From contig NZ_RBZW01000044.1 in NCBI RefSeq assembly GCF_006543045.1, positions 1 through 64,000 of the forward strand: a stretch of 64,000 bases of DNA, read 5' to 3'. Numbering within the stretch: position 1 is the first letter of the stretch; the number at the start of each line of letters is the position of its first letter. The notes under the pieces were generated by a model that saw only the letters and a list, made by a program, of their open reading frames with translations, was not told the origin of the DNA and searched no databases. The translations under genes were made by a program, and so were the position numbers. This DNA comes from Salinadaptatus halalkaliphilus. GTDB lineage: Archaea > Halobacteriota > Halobacteria > Halobacteriales > Natrialbaceae. Shown in pieces: positions 16,486-25,312 of the stretch.

Positions 16486-16971
16486 TCAGTTCACTGGGAG
16501 GTAGTTACTAATATTGACCGCACGATCCGTTTCGATGAAGTGATCCATCTCCACGACGGTCTCGAGTCCCCGAACCTCGGCAAGCAATGCGTTGATTTCG
16601 GTGTTCGACGGCGCGGTCGCGATCGCGTAGACGTCGACGGTGCCGAAGCCGTACGCGACGAACCAGAAGTTCATCTCCGCTATCGCCTCGAACGCATCCC
16701 GTTTCGGTTGTGGTCCGTCTTCGGTGCGAACGGTGACGACGACGAGCTCCCAGCTGTTTTTCTCCGGTCGTGGGAGAAAGAAGCTGGTCATATTGTCGAA
16801 CAGGGTAGTCACTCGGCGGCGAACACCTTCGCTGCTCATTTGGATGTCGTTTTCGGCCAGTTCGTCGGCGATATCCGCGTACGGCTGTCGTGGGTTGTCC
16901 GCGAGAATCTCGAGGATTTGGCGATCGATTTCGTCGATGTTGAGCCGTCCGTCGTTACATTCGATCGACAT
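16486..16971 (-). CDS. Lrp/AsnC family transcriptional regulator
   Basis: This 161-residue protein has an N-terminal helix-turn-helix, LNIDEIDRQILEILADNPR and then SSEGVRRRVTTLFDNM (residues 10-62). The C-terminal part resembles an effector-binding RAM-like beta-alpha-beta domain (WELVVVTVRTEDGP, FVAYGFGTVDVYAIATAPSN). Such proteins form multimers that bind DNA near promoters and sense amino acids or related acids. It is convergent with the SMC-like gene (46-bp gap) and is one of only two clear regulators in the window. It precedes the enoyl-CoA hydratase at 17038, which is on the same strand but upstream of it. Its regulon is not determinable. Confidence 0.8.
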   Translation of the reverse strand: MSIECNDGRLNIDEIDRQILEILADNPRQPYADIADELAENDIQMSSEGVRRRVTTLFDNMTSFFLPRPEKNSWELVVVTVRTEDGPQPKRDAFEAIAEMNFWFVAYGFGTVDVYAIATAPSNTEINALLAEVRGLETVVEMDHFIETDRAVNISNYLPVN

Positions 16972-17037
16972 ACGTGAGTACAGAACGGTCGGCGATATAA
17001 ATCCAATCGGTTCCGCCGTCGGCCGTGGGATCGATCG

Positions 17038-17841
17038 CTACCGGCCTTCGAACTCCGGTTCGCGGTCCTCTAAGCGGGCACTGAACCCTTCGGTATAATC
17101 GTGTGTGTCGTCCAACTGTTCGCCAAGCGCCTGTTCGTACTCGAGGCCTTCGTCGAGGGGCATCTCGAGGGCGGCGTTGAGCGCCTTTCGTGCGTTTTCG
17201 ATCCCCAGCGGGGCGTTTGCCGCAAGATCGTCTGCAAGTGCTCGAGCGTGTTCGTCGACGTCCTCGGGGTCACAGACCTCGTTGACGAGCCCGATCTGTT
17301 TGGCTTCGGTGGGATCGATGAACTCGCCGCTCAAAACGAGCTCTTTCGCCTTTGCCAGGCCGATGAGACGTGGTAGACGTTGGGTCGCGCCGCCGTGGGG
17401 GAAGGTACCGAGCTTGACCTCGATGACGCCGTACTTGGCGTCGGTCGAAATAACGCGGAAGTCCGCCGGCAGTGAGAGTTCGAACGCGCCCGCGGGTGCT
17501 GCACGTTTGATCCCGACGACGGTCGGCACGCGCGCGTTGTCGATGGTTTCGATTACCTCACCGAGCTGGCTCGCGTCCCCTCCCTGGTCGTCGTCCGCTT
17601 GGGCCTGTTCGCCGCGCTCGAGCATCATGTCGAGGTCCATCCCTGCACAGAAGACTGGACCGTCACCGAGGAGTGTGATCGCGCGAACGGAATCGTCGGC
17701 GTTTACCGCCTCGATAGCCTGCTTGAGGTCCGACAGCAAGGCCTCGTTCATCGCGTTTCGTTTGTCCGGACGGTTCAACACGACATCAGCGCGGTGTCCA
17801 TCGATCGATACGAGTACGTTACCTGTGCCTATCTCTCGCAT
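17038..17841 (-). CDS. Enoyl-CoA hydratase/isomerase family protein
   Basis: This 267-residue crotonase-fold protein has LNRPDKRNAMNEALLSDLK (residues 18-36), the oxyanion loop PVFCAGMDLDMM near 65, and VKLGTFPHGGATQRLPRLIG near 150. The usual glycine-rich turn before the first catalytic Glu (LGGGxELA) reads APAGAFELSL, keeping Glu. The second position has VIEVKLGT, also with Glu. Both acids of a hydratase may therefore be present, but the loop is unusual. A hydrophilic insertion with EQAQADDDQGG lies near 80. Hydration of a 2-enoyl-CoA or double-bond isomerization are both possible. It appears monocistronic. Confidence 0.82.
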   Translation of the reverse strand: MREIGTGNVLVSIDGHRADVVLNRPDKRNAMNEALLSDLKQAIEAVNADDSVRAITLLGDGPVFCAGMDLDMMLERGEQAQADDDQGGDASQLGEVIETIDNARVPTVVGIKRAAPAGAFELSLPADFRVISTDAKYGVIEVKLGTFPHGGATQRLPRLIGLAKAKELVLSGEFIDPTEAKQIGLVNEVCDPEDVDEHARALADDLAANAPLGIENARKALNAALEMPLDEGLEYEQALGEQLDDTHDYTEGFSARLEDREPEFEGR

Positions 17842-18236
17842 ACAGACAACTCGTTCATGACCACCTTAATAATATCGACGCCACGCGGCTGGCCGAACTC
17901 ACTGTCGCCCCACGAGCGGCCAGCCGGTACTCGAACTCGTACTCGGGGGATCCTCCGGGGCCGCTCCTCGAGAGAACCACTGTCCATTTGGCTCGATTTA
18001 TTGAACGTTGTCCACACACTACAGAGCGTATGCCAACACAACACACACTCCAGGAAAGATAACACACGTAGGGCGTTAATATTGCCGTCGATTTCGACGA
18101 CCGATTGCCAGAGCAAATAATGTCACTCGGTCGTCACAGTTGCGGGACAGTTGTGCAACTCTCACCACCCCCAACGAATCAACGGTCCGCTGGAACGATG
18201 TCCCAGTGCGCCCGTGATCGGTTCTGCGAGCTCGCT

Positions 18237-18321
18237 TGATACGGTTTACTGTAAGTCGTTACCGCCGAAACCGCGACCCGTCTGCGGTTTCGCCGGTAAA
18301 TTGTTACAGCAATCCGTATGA
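18237..18321 (+). repeat. 85-bp palindromic repeat, copy R2
   Basis: It begins TGATACGGTTTACTGTAAGT and ends TTACAGCAATCCGTATGA. The inner palindrome CCGAAACCGC...GCGGTTTCGCCGG surrounds a GACCCGTCT loop. It differs from copy R3 (33814-33898) at only one of 85 positions, although they lie 15.6 kb apart. Here no gene ends at its left border. Confidence 0.85.
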
Positions 18322-18354
18322 GACGGACAATATACAACGATGTCCCACGCCGAC

Positions 18355-18422
18355 ACTGCAGAGTCCACTCCAGCGCTGCGGATCGATTCGACTCTGCAGT
18401 CGATACGTAGAACGCGACTATC
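18355..18422. repeat. Hairpin repeat family 2, copy b
   Basis: ACTGCAGAGTC (18355-18365) and GACTCTGCAGT (18390-18400) are perfect 11-bp inverted arms around a 24-base spacer ending in GATCGATTC. The 3' flank CGATACGTAGAACGCGACT aligns with copies a and c. The stem sequence differs from the other copies but pairing is kept. Confidence 0.6.
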
Positions 18423-18486
18423 TTTGGTGAGACACACCTGATTGCGCGACGAAAACACGGGTCGTCGAGTGGGGGTACAAACTCGC

Positions 18487-20031
18487 TTACTCGAGTTCGA
18501 TCTTCCGGACTTTACCACTCGCCGTTCGTGGGAGCTCGTCCATAAATTCGACCATGCGAGGGTGTTTGTACGCGGCGAGGTTGTCGAGTGCGAATTGCGT
18601 GATCTCCTCGGCCGTGACATCCTCGCCGACGGTCGTCGTCGGCGTCGGGACGACGAACGCTTTCGGTACTTCGTTGCGTCGCTCGTCCGGGATCCCGACG
18701 ACGGCGACGTCGGCGACGGCCTCGTGTTCTCGCAACAGGTCTTCGACTTCGCTCGGGTAGACGTTGTAGCCGGCGGTAACGATGACGTCTTTTGCCCGGT
18801 CGATGATCTCGTAGTAGTTGTCCTCGTCACAGCGGGCGATATCGCCCGTCCGGAAGTAGCCGTTCTCGTCGAAGGCGGCGTCGGTCTCCTCGGGGAGATT
18901 GTGGTAGCCTTTCATCACGTGTGGGCCACGAATCAGTAACTCACCCTCTTCGCCCGGCGGGAGTTCGTTCCCGTCGTCGTCGACGATCTTGCAGTCGGTC
19001 ATGCGAAACGGCTGCCCGATCGTCCCCAGTCGCGGCCCAAAGGTGGACTCGTTCCCGGCGTGGGTTGCGCCACTGGTTTCGGTGAGTCCGTACCCTTCGT
19101 GCATCTCGACGCCGGCGACCGCTTCGAACGTCTCCTGGACGGTTACTGACATCTTTGCCCCGCCTTCGCCAACGGTCTCGAGACTCGAAAGGTCGTGGTC
19201 GCCGAACGACTCGTCGTTGATCATGTCGACGAACATCGCGGTGACGCCGTTGAAGGAACTGATCTCGTGTTCTTCGATCGCCGCCATCGCGTCGGCCGGA
19301 TCCCACTGGGCCGGATCTCGCAGATAGATGCACCCGCCCTTGATCAGCGGTTGCCACGTACAGTGGTAGACGCCGGTCGTGTGATACAGCGGCAAACTCA
19401 CGAGGACACGTTCCTCGTCCGGGTCGTCGACGCCTGTTCCCAGCCCCGCGAACGCTTGCGTTCGCAGATTCTTGTGCGTCGAGAGGACACCTTTCGGCGC
19501 TCCCGTCGTTCCGCTCGTATAGAGCTGGGTTACCACGTCGTCGTCCTCGCGGTCGACACAGATCGGCTCGCCCTCGACATCCTCGAAGGAGATGTCGTCC
19601 GGGCGTCCCTCCCCCACGGTGATGACGAGGGGATCGACGCCGGTATTGTCGATCGTCTCCGCGACGACATCGCGAAGCTGTTCGTGGGTGATGATCGCTT
19701 TCGCGTCGGAATCCGTGAGTTGATGCTCGAGTTCCCGTGCGCGGTACTGTGGGTTCGCCGGGGAAACCGGTGTGCCAGCCCTGATACCGCCAAAGAACGC
19801 GATCAGAAACGCCGGACAGTTGGGAACGTACACCAACAGTCTGTCGTCCGGCTCGAGCCCGAGGTCGGCCAATCCACCGGCAAATCGTGCTGATCGATCT
19901 CGAAACTCGGCGTGGGTAAGCGTTCGGTCGCCCATCTTGATCGCTGGGTTGTCCCCGCGTTCGGCGGCTGTAACGTCGTACAACGCGCCGGCGTTGGCGC
20001 TTTCGACACTCCGAAAGTCAGTTCGTTCCAT
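18487..20031 (-). CDS. Acyl-CoA synthetase (AMP-forming)
   Basis: This 514-residue ANL ligase forms an acyl-CoA from a free acid. It has LYTSGTTGAPKGVLSTHKN near residue 170, HEGYGLTETSGATHAG near 310, FRTGDIARCDEDNYYEIIDR near 405, and the C-terminal lysine in PRTASGKVRKIEL. The N-terminus MERTDFRSVESANAGALYDV is complete. It is transcribed towards the 644-bp repeat-rich gap and upstream of nothing, so it is probably monocistronic. A TGTCTA-TCG-TAGACA palindrome overlaps its start codon, a candidate repressor site. Substrate unknown; it sits next to the ABC transporter operon. Confidence 0.88.
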   Translation of the reverse strand: MERTDFRSVESANAGALYDVTAAERGDNPAIKMGDRTLTHAEFRDRSARFAGGLADLGLEPDDRLLVYVPNCPAFLIAFFGGIRAGTPVSPANPQYRARELEHQLTDSDAKAIITHEQLRDVVAETIDNTGVDPLVITVGEGRPDDISFEDVEGEPICVDREDDDVVTQLYTSGTTGAPKGVLSTHKNLRTQAFAGLGTGVDDPDEERVLVSLPLYHTTGVYHCTWQPLIKGGCIYLRDPAQWDPADAMAAIEEHEISSFNGVTAMFVDMINDESFGDHDLSSLETVGEGGAKMSVTVQETFEAVAGVEMHEGYGLTETSGATHAGNESTFGPRLGTIGQPFRMTDCKIVDDDGNELPPGEEGELLIRGPHVMKGYHNLPEETDAAFDENGYFRTGDIARCDEDNYYEIIDRAKDVIVTAGYNVYPSEVEDLLREHEAVADVAVVGIPDERRNEVPKAFVVPTPTTTVGEDVTAEEITQFALDNLAAYKHPRMVEFMDELPRTASGKVRKIELE

Positions 20032-20045
20032 GTCTATCGTAGACA
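20031..20045. promoter_or_regulatory. Palindrome overlapping the ligase start
   Basis: TGTCTA-TCG-TAGACA has perfect 6-bp arms and abuts the start codon at 20029-20031. A related GTAGACAGTA string recurs 23 nt before the short-chain dehydrogenase at 42272 (around 42249). It could be an operator shared by those genes. Confidence 0.4.
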
Positions 20046-20121
20046 GTACACATGATTGTATGTGAAACTACCGTCTCTCGAACCACGAATACAGCACAAA
20101 AGATGCCCGATACTAGGTGCG

Positions 20122-20895
20122 TCAGCTGCCGATCCAGTCGCCGAGGATACTCACGATGACCATGATTACCACGAGCGTCGTCGCGAGCGCGCTAATCTCC
20201 GGACTGAGGCCGGTTTGAATCTGGTTGAAGATGATGATCGGCACCGTCGTCGTACTCGGCGTGACGAGGAACTGCGTCGCCGTGAACTCGCCAAAGGAGA
20301 TGACGAACGCGATCAGCATCCCCGCGATCATCGCCGGGGCGATGACCGGAATCGTCACGTTGAACGTCGTCTCCAACCGATTCGCGCCCATGATCATCGA
20401 CGCGTCCTCGAGCCGTTCGTCGAAGGTCAACAGCCTCGAGCGGACGATGAGAAAGACGAACGGCAGCGCCAGAATCGAGTGTGCCAGGATAATCTGCGGG
20501 TAGCCACGGGGGATCTGCAGGTAGCCACCGAACCGAAGGAACGCGACGCCGGTGATCACCGGCGAGATCATCAGGGGCAACAGCATGATCGTCGCGAGCG
20601 TCTCTTTCATCTTGAACTCGCTACGGACGAAGCCGAAGGCGGTGATCGTGCCGATGATGCCGGCGACGACGGCCGTCGCCGAGGCGACGATCGTACTCAC
20701 GACCATCGCGTCAAGGAGACGCTGATTCTGGAACAGCTCCGCGTACCACTCGAGCGAGACGCCGTCGGTCGGTAGCGTCGGCGCCGACTGAACGGTAAAC
20801 GAGGTCGCGATAACGATGACGATGGGGATCAGCAGTATCGCGTAGACAAGCAGTATGGCGGGAAAGAAAGCCAACCGACCGGAAAGTCGGCTCAT
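20122..20895 (-). CDS. ABC transporter permease (PotC-type)
   Basis: This 257-residue membrane protein has about six hydrophobic helices, beginning LAFFPAILLVYAILLIPIVI. The cytoplasmic EAA loop, which docks on the ATPase, reads ERLEDASMIMGANRLETTFN and then TIPVIAPAMIAG (near residues 165-195). It is the fourth gene of the operon SBP-ATPase-permease-permease and overlaps the previous gene by 4 nt. Family resemblance is to spermidine/putrescine, thiamine and iron importers; in this setting carboxylate uptake is possible. It is one of only two such permeases in the window, against eight binding proteins. Confidence 0.85.
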   Translation of the reverse strand: MSRLSGRLAFFPAILLVYAILLIPIVIVIATSFTVQSAPTLPTDGVSLEWYAELFQNQRLLDAMVVSTIVASATAVVAGIIGTITAFGFVRSEFKMKETLATIMLLPLMISPVITGVAFLRFGGYLQIPRGYPQIILAHSILALPFVFLIVRSRLLTFDERLEDASMIMGANRLETTFNVTIPVIAPAMIAGMLIAFVISFGEFTATQFLVTPSTTTVPIIIFNQIQTGLSPEISALATTLVVIMVIVSILGDWIGS

Positions 20896-21749
20896 AGGTC
20901 ACTGAGCACCTCCGAGATGTTCGCGTAGTGATTGAAGATGCCGATGAGTATCAGCAAGGCGACGGTGAACACGACCGACAGCGCTGCTGCCAGCGGAATG
21001 CTGTAGGAGAACGATTGTTCGATGATATTCGCCATCATGAAGTCACCGGGACCGCCGAGAATCGCCGGTGCGAGGAAGGATCCGGCAGCGAGGATATACA
21101 CGAACAACGCCCCGGCGATGATGCCGGACAGACTCAGCGGGAAAATCACCGTTCGAAGCGTCTTCAACGGCGTCGCGCCGAGGACCTGTGAGGCGTGGAT
21201 GTACTCCTCGTCGATCGACTGCAACGCGTTGTAGATCGGGAGCGTCGCGAACGGCAACAACGCGCTCGTGAGCCCGATAATGGTCCCAGTTGTCGAAAAG
21301 AGGATTCCGAAATCGGTTCCGAACAGCTGTTGGACTGGGCCGGTCGGAAGGAAGAACAGCGAGACCCCGAAGTACCGGATAATGATCGCGATCCAGAGCG
21401 GCAAGAGGACGAACGCGAGCATCAACGTCTTGTGCTCGGCCTTGAACGCGATGTAGTAGGAAATCCAGTAGCCGAGGATCAGACACACGACCGTGGTTAC
21501 GAAGGCGTAGGCCAGCGTTCGACCGAGCGTCCGCACGTACGTTCCACTCAGTGCCTGTCTGTAGTTATCGAGCAACGCACCGTCACCGAAGTTGAAACTC
21601 TCGAAGAGCAATACGATGACCGGAATAATGAAGAACAGCGACAACCAGCCGAGTCCGATCATTACCAACAGCTTCGGCATCGACCGGTCCCGAAGCATCG
21701 ACGGTGGCTTGACGTTCGGGAGCCTGACGTTCCCAATCCCGAACTTCAT
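20892..21749 (-). CDS. ABC transporter permease (PotB-type)
   Basis: This 285-residue membrane protein has about six helices after a short cytoplasmic N-terminus (MKFGIGNVRLPNVKPPSM). Its EAA loop reads EYIHASQVLGATPLKTLRTV and then IFPLSLSGIIAGA, near residues 190-220. It would form a heterodimeric channel with 20122-20895. Start and stop overlap those of its neighbours by 4 nt, indicating translational coupling within the operon. Substrate specificity lies with the binding protein and channel and cannot be deduced. Confidence 0.85.
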   Translation of the reverse strand: MKFGIGNVRLPNVKPPSMLRDRSMPKLLVMIGLGWLSLFFIIPVIVLLFESFNFGDGALLDNYRQALSGTYVRTLGRTLAYAFVTTVVCLILGYWISYYIAFKAEHKTLMLAFVLLPLWIAIIIRYFGVSLFFLPTGPVQQLFGTDFGILFSTTGTIIGLTSALLPFATLPIYNALQSIDEEYIHASQVLGATPLKTLRTVIFPLSLSGIIAGALFVYILAAGSFLAPAILGGPGDFMMANIIEQSFSYSIPLAAALSVVFTVALLILIGIFNHYANISEVLSDL

Positions 21750-22798
21750 AACACGATCACCTCGTCCGGATCGAACTGGACCGTGACATCGTCACCGACG
21801 GCTAGCTCCTGGGAGGTCCGGCTAAATGCGGTGACCGTCGTTCCGTCGTCCAGATCGACTTCGAGCTCCGCTCGGTGACCGAGATACTCTATGTGAGAAA
21901 TCGACCCGGTGAACACGTTGATGTTGCCGTTCGTCCGTGCAGCCTGGTGGACGTCTATCTCTTCGGGACGGACGTACACGGACACGTCGTCGGGGTCGAC
22001 CTGGCTCGAGTCGGTATCGTCGCCGACGTGAATCTCCGTCGACTCCGTTTGGACGACCGGCGAGCTCGTCTCGGCTAACTGTCCCTGGAACTTCGTCGAC
22101 TGGCCGAGGAACTCGGCGACGAATTCGGTCGCTGGCTCGTCGTAGAGCTCCGCCGGCGCACCAGCTTGTTCCTTTTTCCCTTCACTCATGACGATAACAT
22201 CGTCGGACATCGACAACGCTTCGGACTGATCGTGGGTCACGTGTAACGTCGTTACGTCGACCTCCTGTTGGATGGCTCTGATCTCGTTTCGCATGTCCTC
22301 GCGAAGCACGCGATCGAGCCCGGTCAGTGGTTCGTCCAACAGGAGGATATCCGGTTCGTAGACCAACGCCCGTGCGAACGAAATACGACGCTGTTGGCCG
22401 CCACTGAGTTCGTCGGGTTTGTGATCGGCGTGGTCCAACATCTGCACCATCTCGAGATACTTCTCGATCTGTGCCTCGTGATCGCCGTCGAAGCCCTGCA
22501 TCTTCAGTCCGTATCTGAGGTTTTCTTCGACGGTCATGTGCGGAAACAGCGCGGAGTGTTGGAAGACCAGCCCGATATTGCGTTCGTACGGCGGCACATC
22601 GGAGACGTCTTTACCACGAAGATGGACCGATCCCGAGGAGGCATCGATGAGACCTGCAATCGCGTGCAGCGTCGTACTTTTTCCACAGCCACTCGGCCCC
22701 AGCAGCGTTGCAAATTTCCCCTCTTCGATGCGAAACGATACGTCGTCGACGGCGAGCAAATCGCCGTAGTATTTTGTAAGATTTTTGACTTCCAACAT
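21746..22798 (-). CDS. ABC transporter ATPase (PotA-type)
   Basis: This 350-residue ATPase has Walker A GPSGCGKST near residue 35, the Q-loop VFQHSALFPHMTVEEN, signature LSGGQQRRISFARAL near 135, Walker B DILLLDEPLTGLD, and the H-loop LHVTHDQSEALS. Residues 240-350 form a TOBE-like regulatory domain (YVRPEEIDVH, ISHIEYLGHRAELEV). I set the start at 22798 (MLEVKNLTKYYGD) because Walker A then falls at the usual place; a longer frame to 22870 overlaps the binding protein end. It powers the two downstream permeases. As the only such ATPase here, it could serve several binding proteins. Confidence 0.9.
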   Translation of the reverse strand: MLEVKNLTKYYGDLLAVDDVSFRIEEGKFATLLGPSGCGKSTTLHAIAGLIDASSGSVHLRGKDVSDVPPYERNIGLVFQHSALFPHMTVEENLRYGLKMQGFDGDHEAQIEKYLEMVQMLDHADHKPDELSGGQQRRISFARALVYEPDILLLDEPLTGLDRVLREDMRNEIRAIQQEVDVTTLHVTHDQSEALSMSDDVIVMSEGKKEQAGAPAELYDEPATEFVAEFLGQSTKFQGQLAETSSPVVQTESTEIHVGDDTDSSQVDPDDVSVYVRPEEIDVHQAARTNGNINVFTGSISHIEYLGHRAELEVDLDDGTTVTAFSRTSQELAVGDDVTVQFDPDEVIVL

Positions 22799-22803
22799 GA
22801 TTT

Positions 22804-23883
22804 TTATGAAGCTTTGATTTCGTCGTGAGCCAGTTCGAGGTCGTCCTGAACCGGGAGTATCGCATCCCAATCGATCCAGGTGAGGTCGTCGGGATGTTCG
22901 GTGTAATCGGCTCGTTCAGTCATCTCTTCGGGCGGATCTTCGAACGGTATTGGGTACTGATGGCCGGTACTTAGTTGAATCGCGTTCTCCTCTTCATAGA
23001 GGAAGTTCAACAGATCGTGAACCTCCTCTCTCATATCCGTGCCCTCGACGATCGTGAACGCTGTCGACCACGTCACACACCCTTCGTCGGGGATAACGTA
23101 CTCCATCGGATATCCGTCCTCTCGAAGGTTTTCGATTCGGCCACCCCAGGCACACGCAGCGTACGCTTGCTCCTCTCGCATCCACTGCATGAGCTGGTCA
23201 CCGGCACCCCAGTATCCGAACGCGTTCTGATGCTGCTCTTCCATCTCGTCGATGACGTCATCGAGGAGATCGTCGTCTTGCGCTGCTTCTCCCGGATCAA
23301 GACCGAGATTTGCACACGAATTACCGAAGCGAGCAGGGGCACTGTCGAATAACGCCAGTTGCCCGTCAAGGTCATCGTCTTTGATATCGTCCCACGACGT
23401 AATCTCGTCGATCTCGTCCGTGTTGTACCCGATTCCCTGCGTCGAAATGTAGTAGAACGCGCCGTAATCACGGCCCTCGATAAACGGAGCATTCTGCCAG
23501 GGATCCGCAATATCGTCGTAGTTCGGTATCTGATCGAAATCGATCGGAGCAAACAGTTCTCCGTCGTGCTCTAACTCGTGAAGTGTAAACCCCCACGGAG
23601 CCGGGTTTGTGAGATCGAATTCGTCCGGGTTCTCCGCAATCAACGTGATCATCTCGGTGTCGTCGGCCACCTCCTGGTGTTCGATCTCGACGCCACTTTC
23701 TTCCGACCACTGTTCCATCACCTCTCGTTCTGTATCCTGTGTCGTCCCCCCGCGACTGATGTAACCAATCGATCCGTCGCCACCCCCACCCAGACAGCCG
23801 GCTACAGCGATGCCTGTGACGGTCGCCCCAGTCTGTAAAACGTGGCGACGTGACATGTGCTGGCCTTGGTTGACAGGCTTCAT
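22804..23883 (-). CDS. Solute-binding lipoprotein 1, in operon with the ABC translocator
   Basis: This 359-residue PotD-like binding protein has the twin-arginine lipoprotein signal SRRHVLQTGATVTGIAVAGC (residues 11-30), so it should be exported folded and lipid-anchored on the outer membrane face. The mature part has IGYISRGGTTQDTEREVMEQ and later WGGRIENLREDGYP and VIPDEGC, shared with six paralogues in the window. It is first in the operon, with the ATPase starting 5 nt after its stop. The upstream AT-rich stretch 23900-23960 holds its promoter. The ligand is unknown; the family covers polyamines, metals, thiamine and anions. Confidence 0.88.
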   Translation of the reverse strand: MKPVNQGQHMSRRHVLQTGATVTGIAVAGCLGGGGDGSIGYISRGGTTQDTEREVMEQWSEESGVEIEHQEVADDTEMITLIAENPDEFDLTNPAPWGFTLHELEHDGELFAPIDFDQIPNYDDIADPWQNAPFIEGRDYGAFYYISTQGIGYNTDEIDEITSWDDIKDDDLDGQLALFDSAPARFGNSCANLGLDPGEAAQDDDLLDDVIDEMEEQHQNAFGYWGAGDQLMQWMREEQAYAACAWGGRIENLREDGYPMEYVIPDEGCVTWSTAFTIVEGTDMREEVHDLLNFLYEEENAIQLSTGHQYPIPFEDPPEEMTERADYTEHPDDLTWIDWDAILPVQDDLELAHDEIKAS

Positions 23884-24155
23884 ACGTTTTCGTGAATCTT
23901 CTGCCGCATATTAATCATTTTGTACGGTATATTATATTTATTATCTGTCATATCTGCAGCACCAAATTGTTGCTCCGTCCAGAGTTTACAAATGCGGCCA
24001 TATCCACGGAAAGCACCGTCTTACAGACGCTTCTACTGACCGTCACAGTATCGAGAACGCAGCCGAACCGCGCAGTTCGATTACTGCACCGTCTCTGTTC
24101 GGACACAAATCGGTGAAAAACATTTTAACCGACCCATCCCATGGTATAGCAGGTC
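23884..24155. promoter_or_regulatory. Divergent promoter region of binding proteins 1 and 2
   Basis: This AT-rich gap separates two divergent paralogues. On the minus strand, GATTAATATGC starts 33 nt before the start of protein 1, beyond a further AT-rich tract (AATAAATATAATATACC). On the plus strand ATTTTAACC near 24121-24129 is the likely TATA box of protein 2. GATTAATAATGC also precedes protein 4 (35 nt) and GATAATTATGC precedes protein 3 (48 nt). Confidence 0.45.
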
Positions 24156-25238
24156 ATGACTAGTGGCGACTCACTACCTTGCAACTCACGACGGCGAGTA
24201 CTGCAAACGGGCGCTGCCATCGCTGGACTCTCAGTAGCAGGCTGTCTCGGCGGCGACGACGACGCGATTACGTTCCTCTCTCGAGGCGGATCGACCCAGG
24301 AAGCCGAACGAGAAATTATGGACGAATGGACCGAAGAGAGCGGTATTACCGTCGAACACCAGGAGGCGCCAAGCGATCAGGAGATGATTCAGTTGATCGC
24401 GGAGAATCCCGGCGCCATCGATTTCACCAACTTTTCTGCGTCAGGCCTCGGGTTGGCCCGCGGGGAACACGACGGTGAACTCCTGGCGGATATCGATTAT
24501 GGCGAGATCCCGAATTATCGCGAGCACGTCCAAGACGAGTGGCAATCGGCTCAACCGATCGACGGTCACGACGATGGCCTCGCGTACCACATCTCGACGC
24601 ATGGACTCGCGTACAATACCGAAATGGTCGACGAAGAGCCGACCTCGTGGGACGTTACGCTCGAGTCCGAGTACGACGAGCAAGTCGTCTTTTCGGATAT
24701 CTCCTACGCTCGATTCGGCGTCGGTGCCGCACACGCCGGGTTGGACGTCAACGAGGCGCTTGCGGACGAAGAGCTTCGTAACGACGTCTACGATCAGTTG
24801 CGCGAACAACACGCGAACGTCCCGACGTACTGGACCAGCGGCGACGAATTCATGCGGCTGCTCCAGGAGGAACAGTCCGCCCTGAGTACCGCCTGGGGCG
24901 GCCGTATCGAGCAACTCCAGGAAGATGGGTACCCCGTCGACTATACGATCCCCGAGGAAGGTGCGCCGTCGTTCTCGAGTTTCATGGTCGTCACCGAGGA
25001 AAGCGAGAACAAAGACGCGGTCTACGATTTCCTAAACTGGTACTATGAGCCCGAGCACGCGGTCCAACACTCGCTCAACTACAACTACCCGACGCCGCTC
25101 GAGGACCCGCCCGAGGAGCTCACGACTCTCCTCGAGTACGTCGAGTCGCCCGACGAGTTGCTGTGGATGGACTTCCAGCTCGTCTTCGAGCATCTGAGCG
25201 AAATCGAGCAAAACTGGGACGAAATCAAAACCGAGTAG
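24156..25238 (+). CDS. Solute-binding lipoprotein 2, orphan paralogue
   Basis: This 360-residue protein has the twin-arginine lipoprotein signal SRRRVLQTGAAIAGLSVAGC near residues 11-31, followed by ITFLSRGGSTQEAEREIMDE and later WGGRIEQLQEDGYPVDYTIP. It is paralogous to protein 1, to which it is divergent, but has no permease or ATPase of its own. It probably feeds the translocator at 20122-22798; this is inference. Differences in the mid-region (FTNFSASGLGLARGEHDGEL) suggest a different ligand. It is convergent with the enoyl-CoA hydratase at 25313. Confidence 0.85.
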   Translation: MTSGDSLPCNSRRRVLQTGAAIAGLSVAGCLGGDDDAITFLSRGGSTQEAEREIMDEWTEESGITVEHQEAPSDQEMIQLIAENPGAIDFTNFSASGLGLARGEHDGELLADIDYGEIPNYREHVQDEWQSAQPIDGHDDGLAYHISTHGLAYNTEMVDEEPTSWDVTLESEYDEQVVFSDISYARFGVGAAHAGLDVNEALADEELRNDVYDQLREQHANVPTYWTSGDEFMRLLQEEQSALSTAWGGRIEQLQEDGYPVDYTIPEEGAPSFSSFMVVTEESENKDAVYDFLNWYYEPEHAVQHSLNYNYPTPLEDPPEELTTLLEYVESPDELLWMDFQLVFEHLSEIEQNWDEIKTE

Positions 25239-25312
25239 TCTCGACTCACAGTCGGCAATAGCTCCGACATCGTAACCGGGAAGAAATATTCGGTGTAGGT
25301 GGTTGTAACCGA

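Larger units (their letters stand above)
17842..18486. other. Intergenic region holding two repeat elements
   Basis: No gene is convincing; a 95-codon minus-strand frame (17829-18116) has a cysteine-rich, non-acidic composition unlike local proteins. The region contains 85-bp repeat R2 (18237-18321) and hairpin family 2 copy b (18355-18422). The segment 17990-18120 is AT-richer and could contain the promoter of the enoyl-CoA hydratase. Confidence 0.5.

Noticed and set aside
17829-18116. 95-codon minus-strand frame before the enoyl-CoA hydratase
   Set aside because: Composition rich in Cys, Trp and Arg is unlike haloarchaeal proteins, it overlaps the hydratase start, and no motif is seen.
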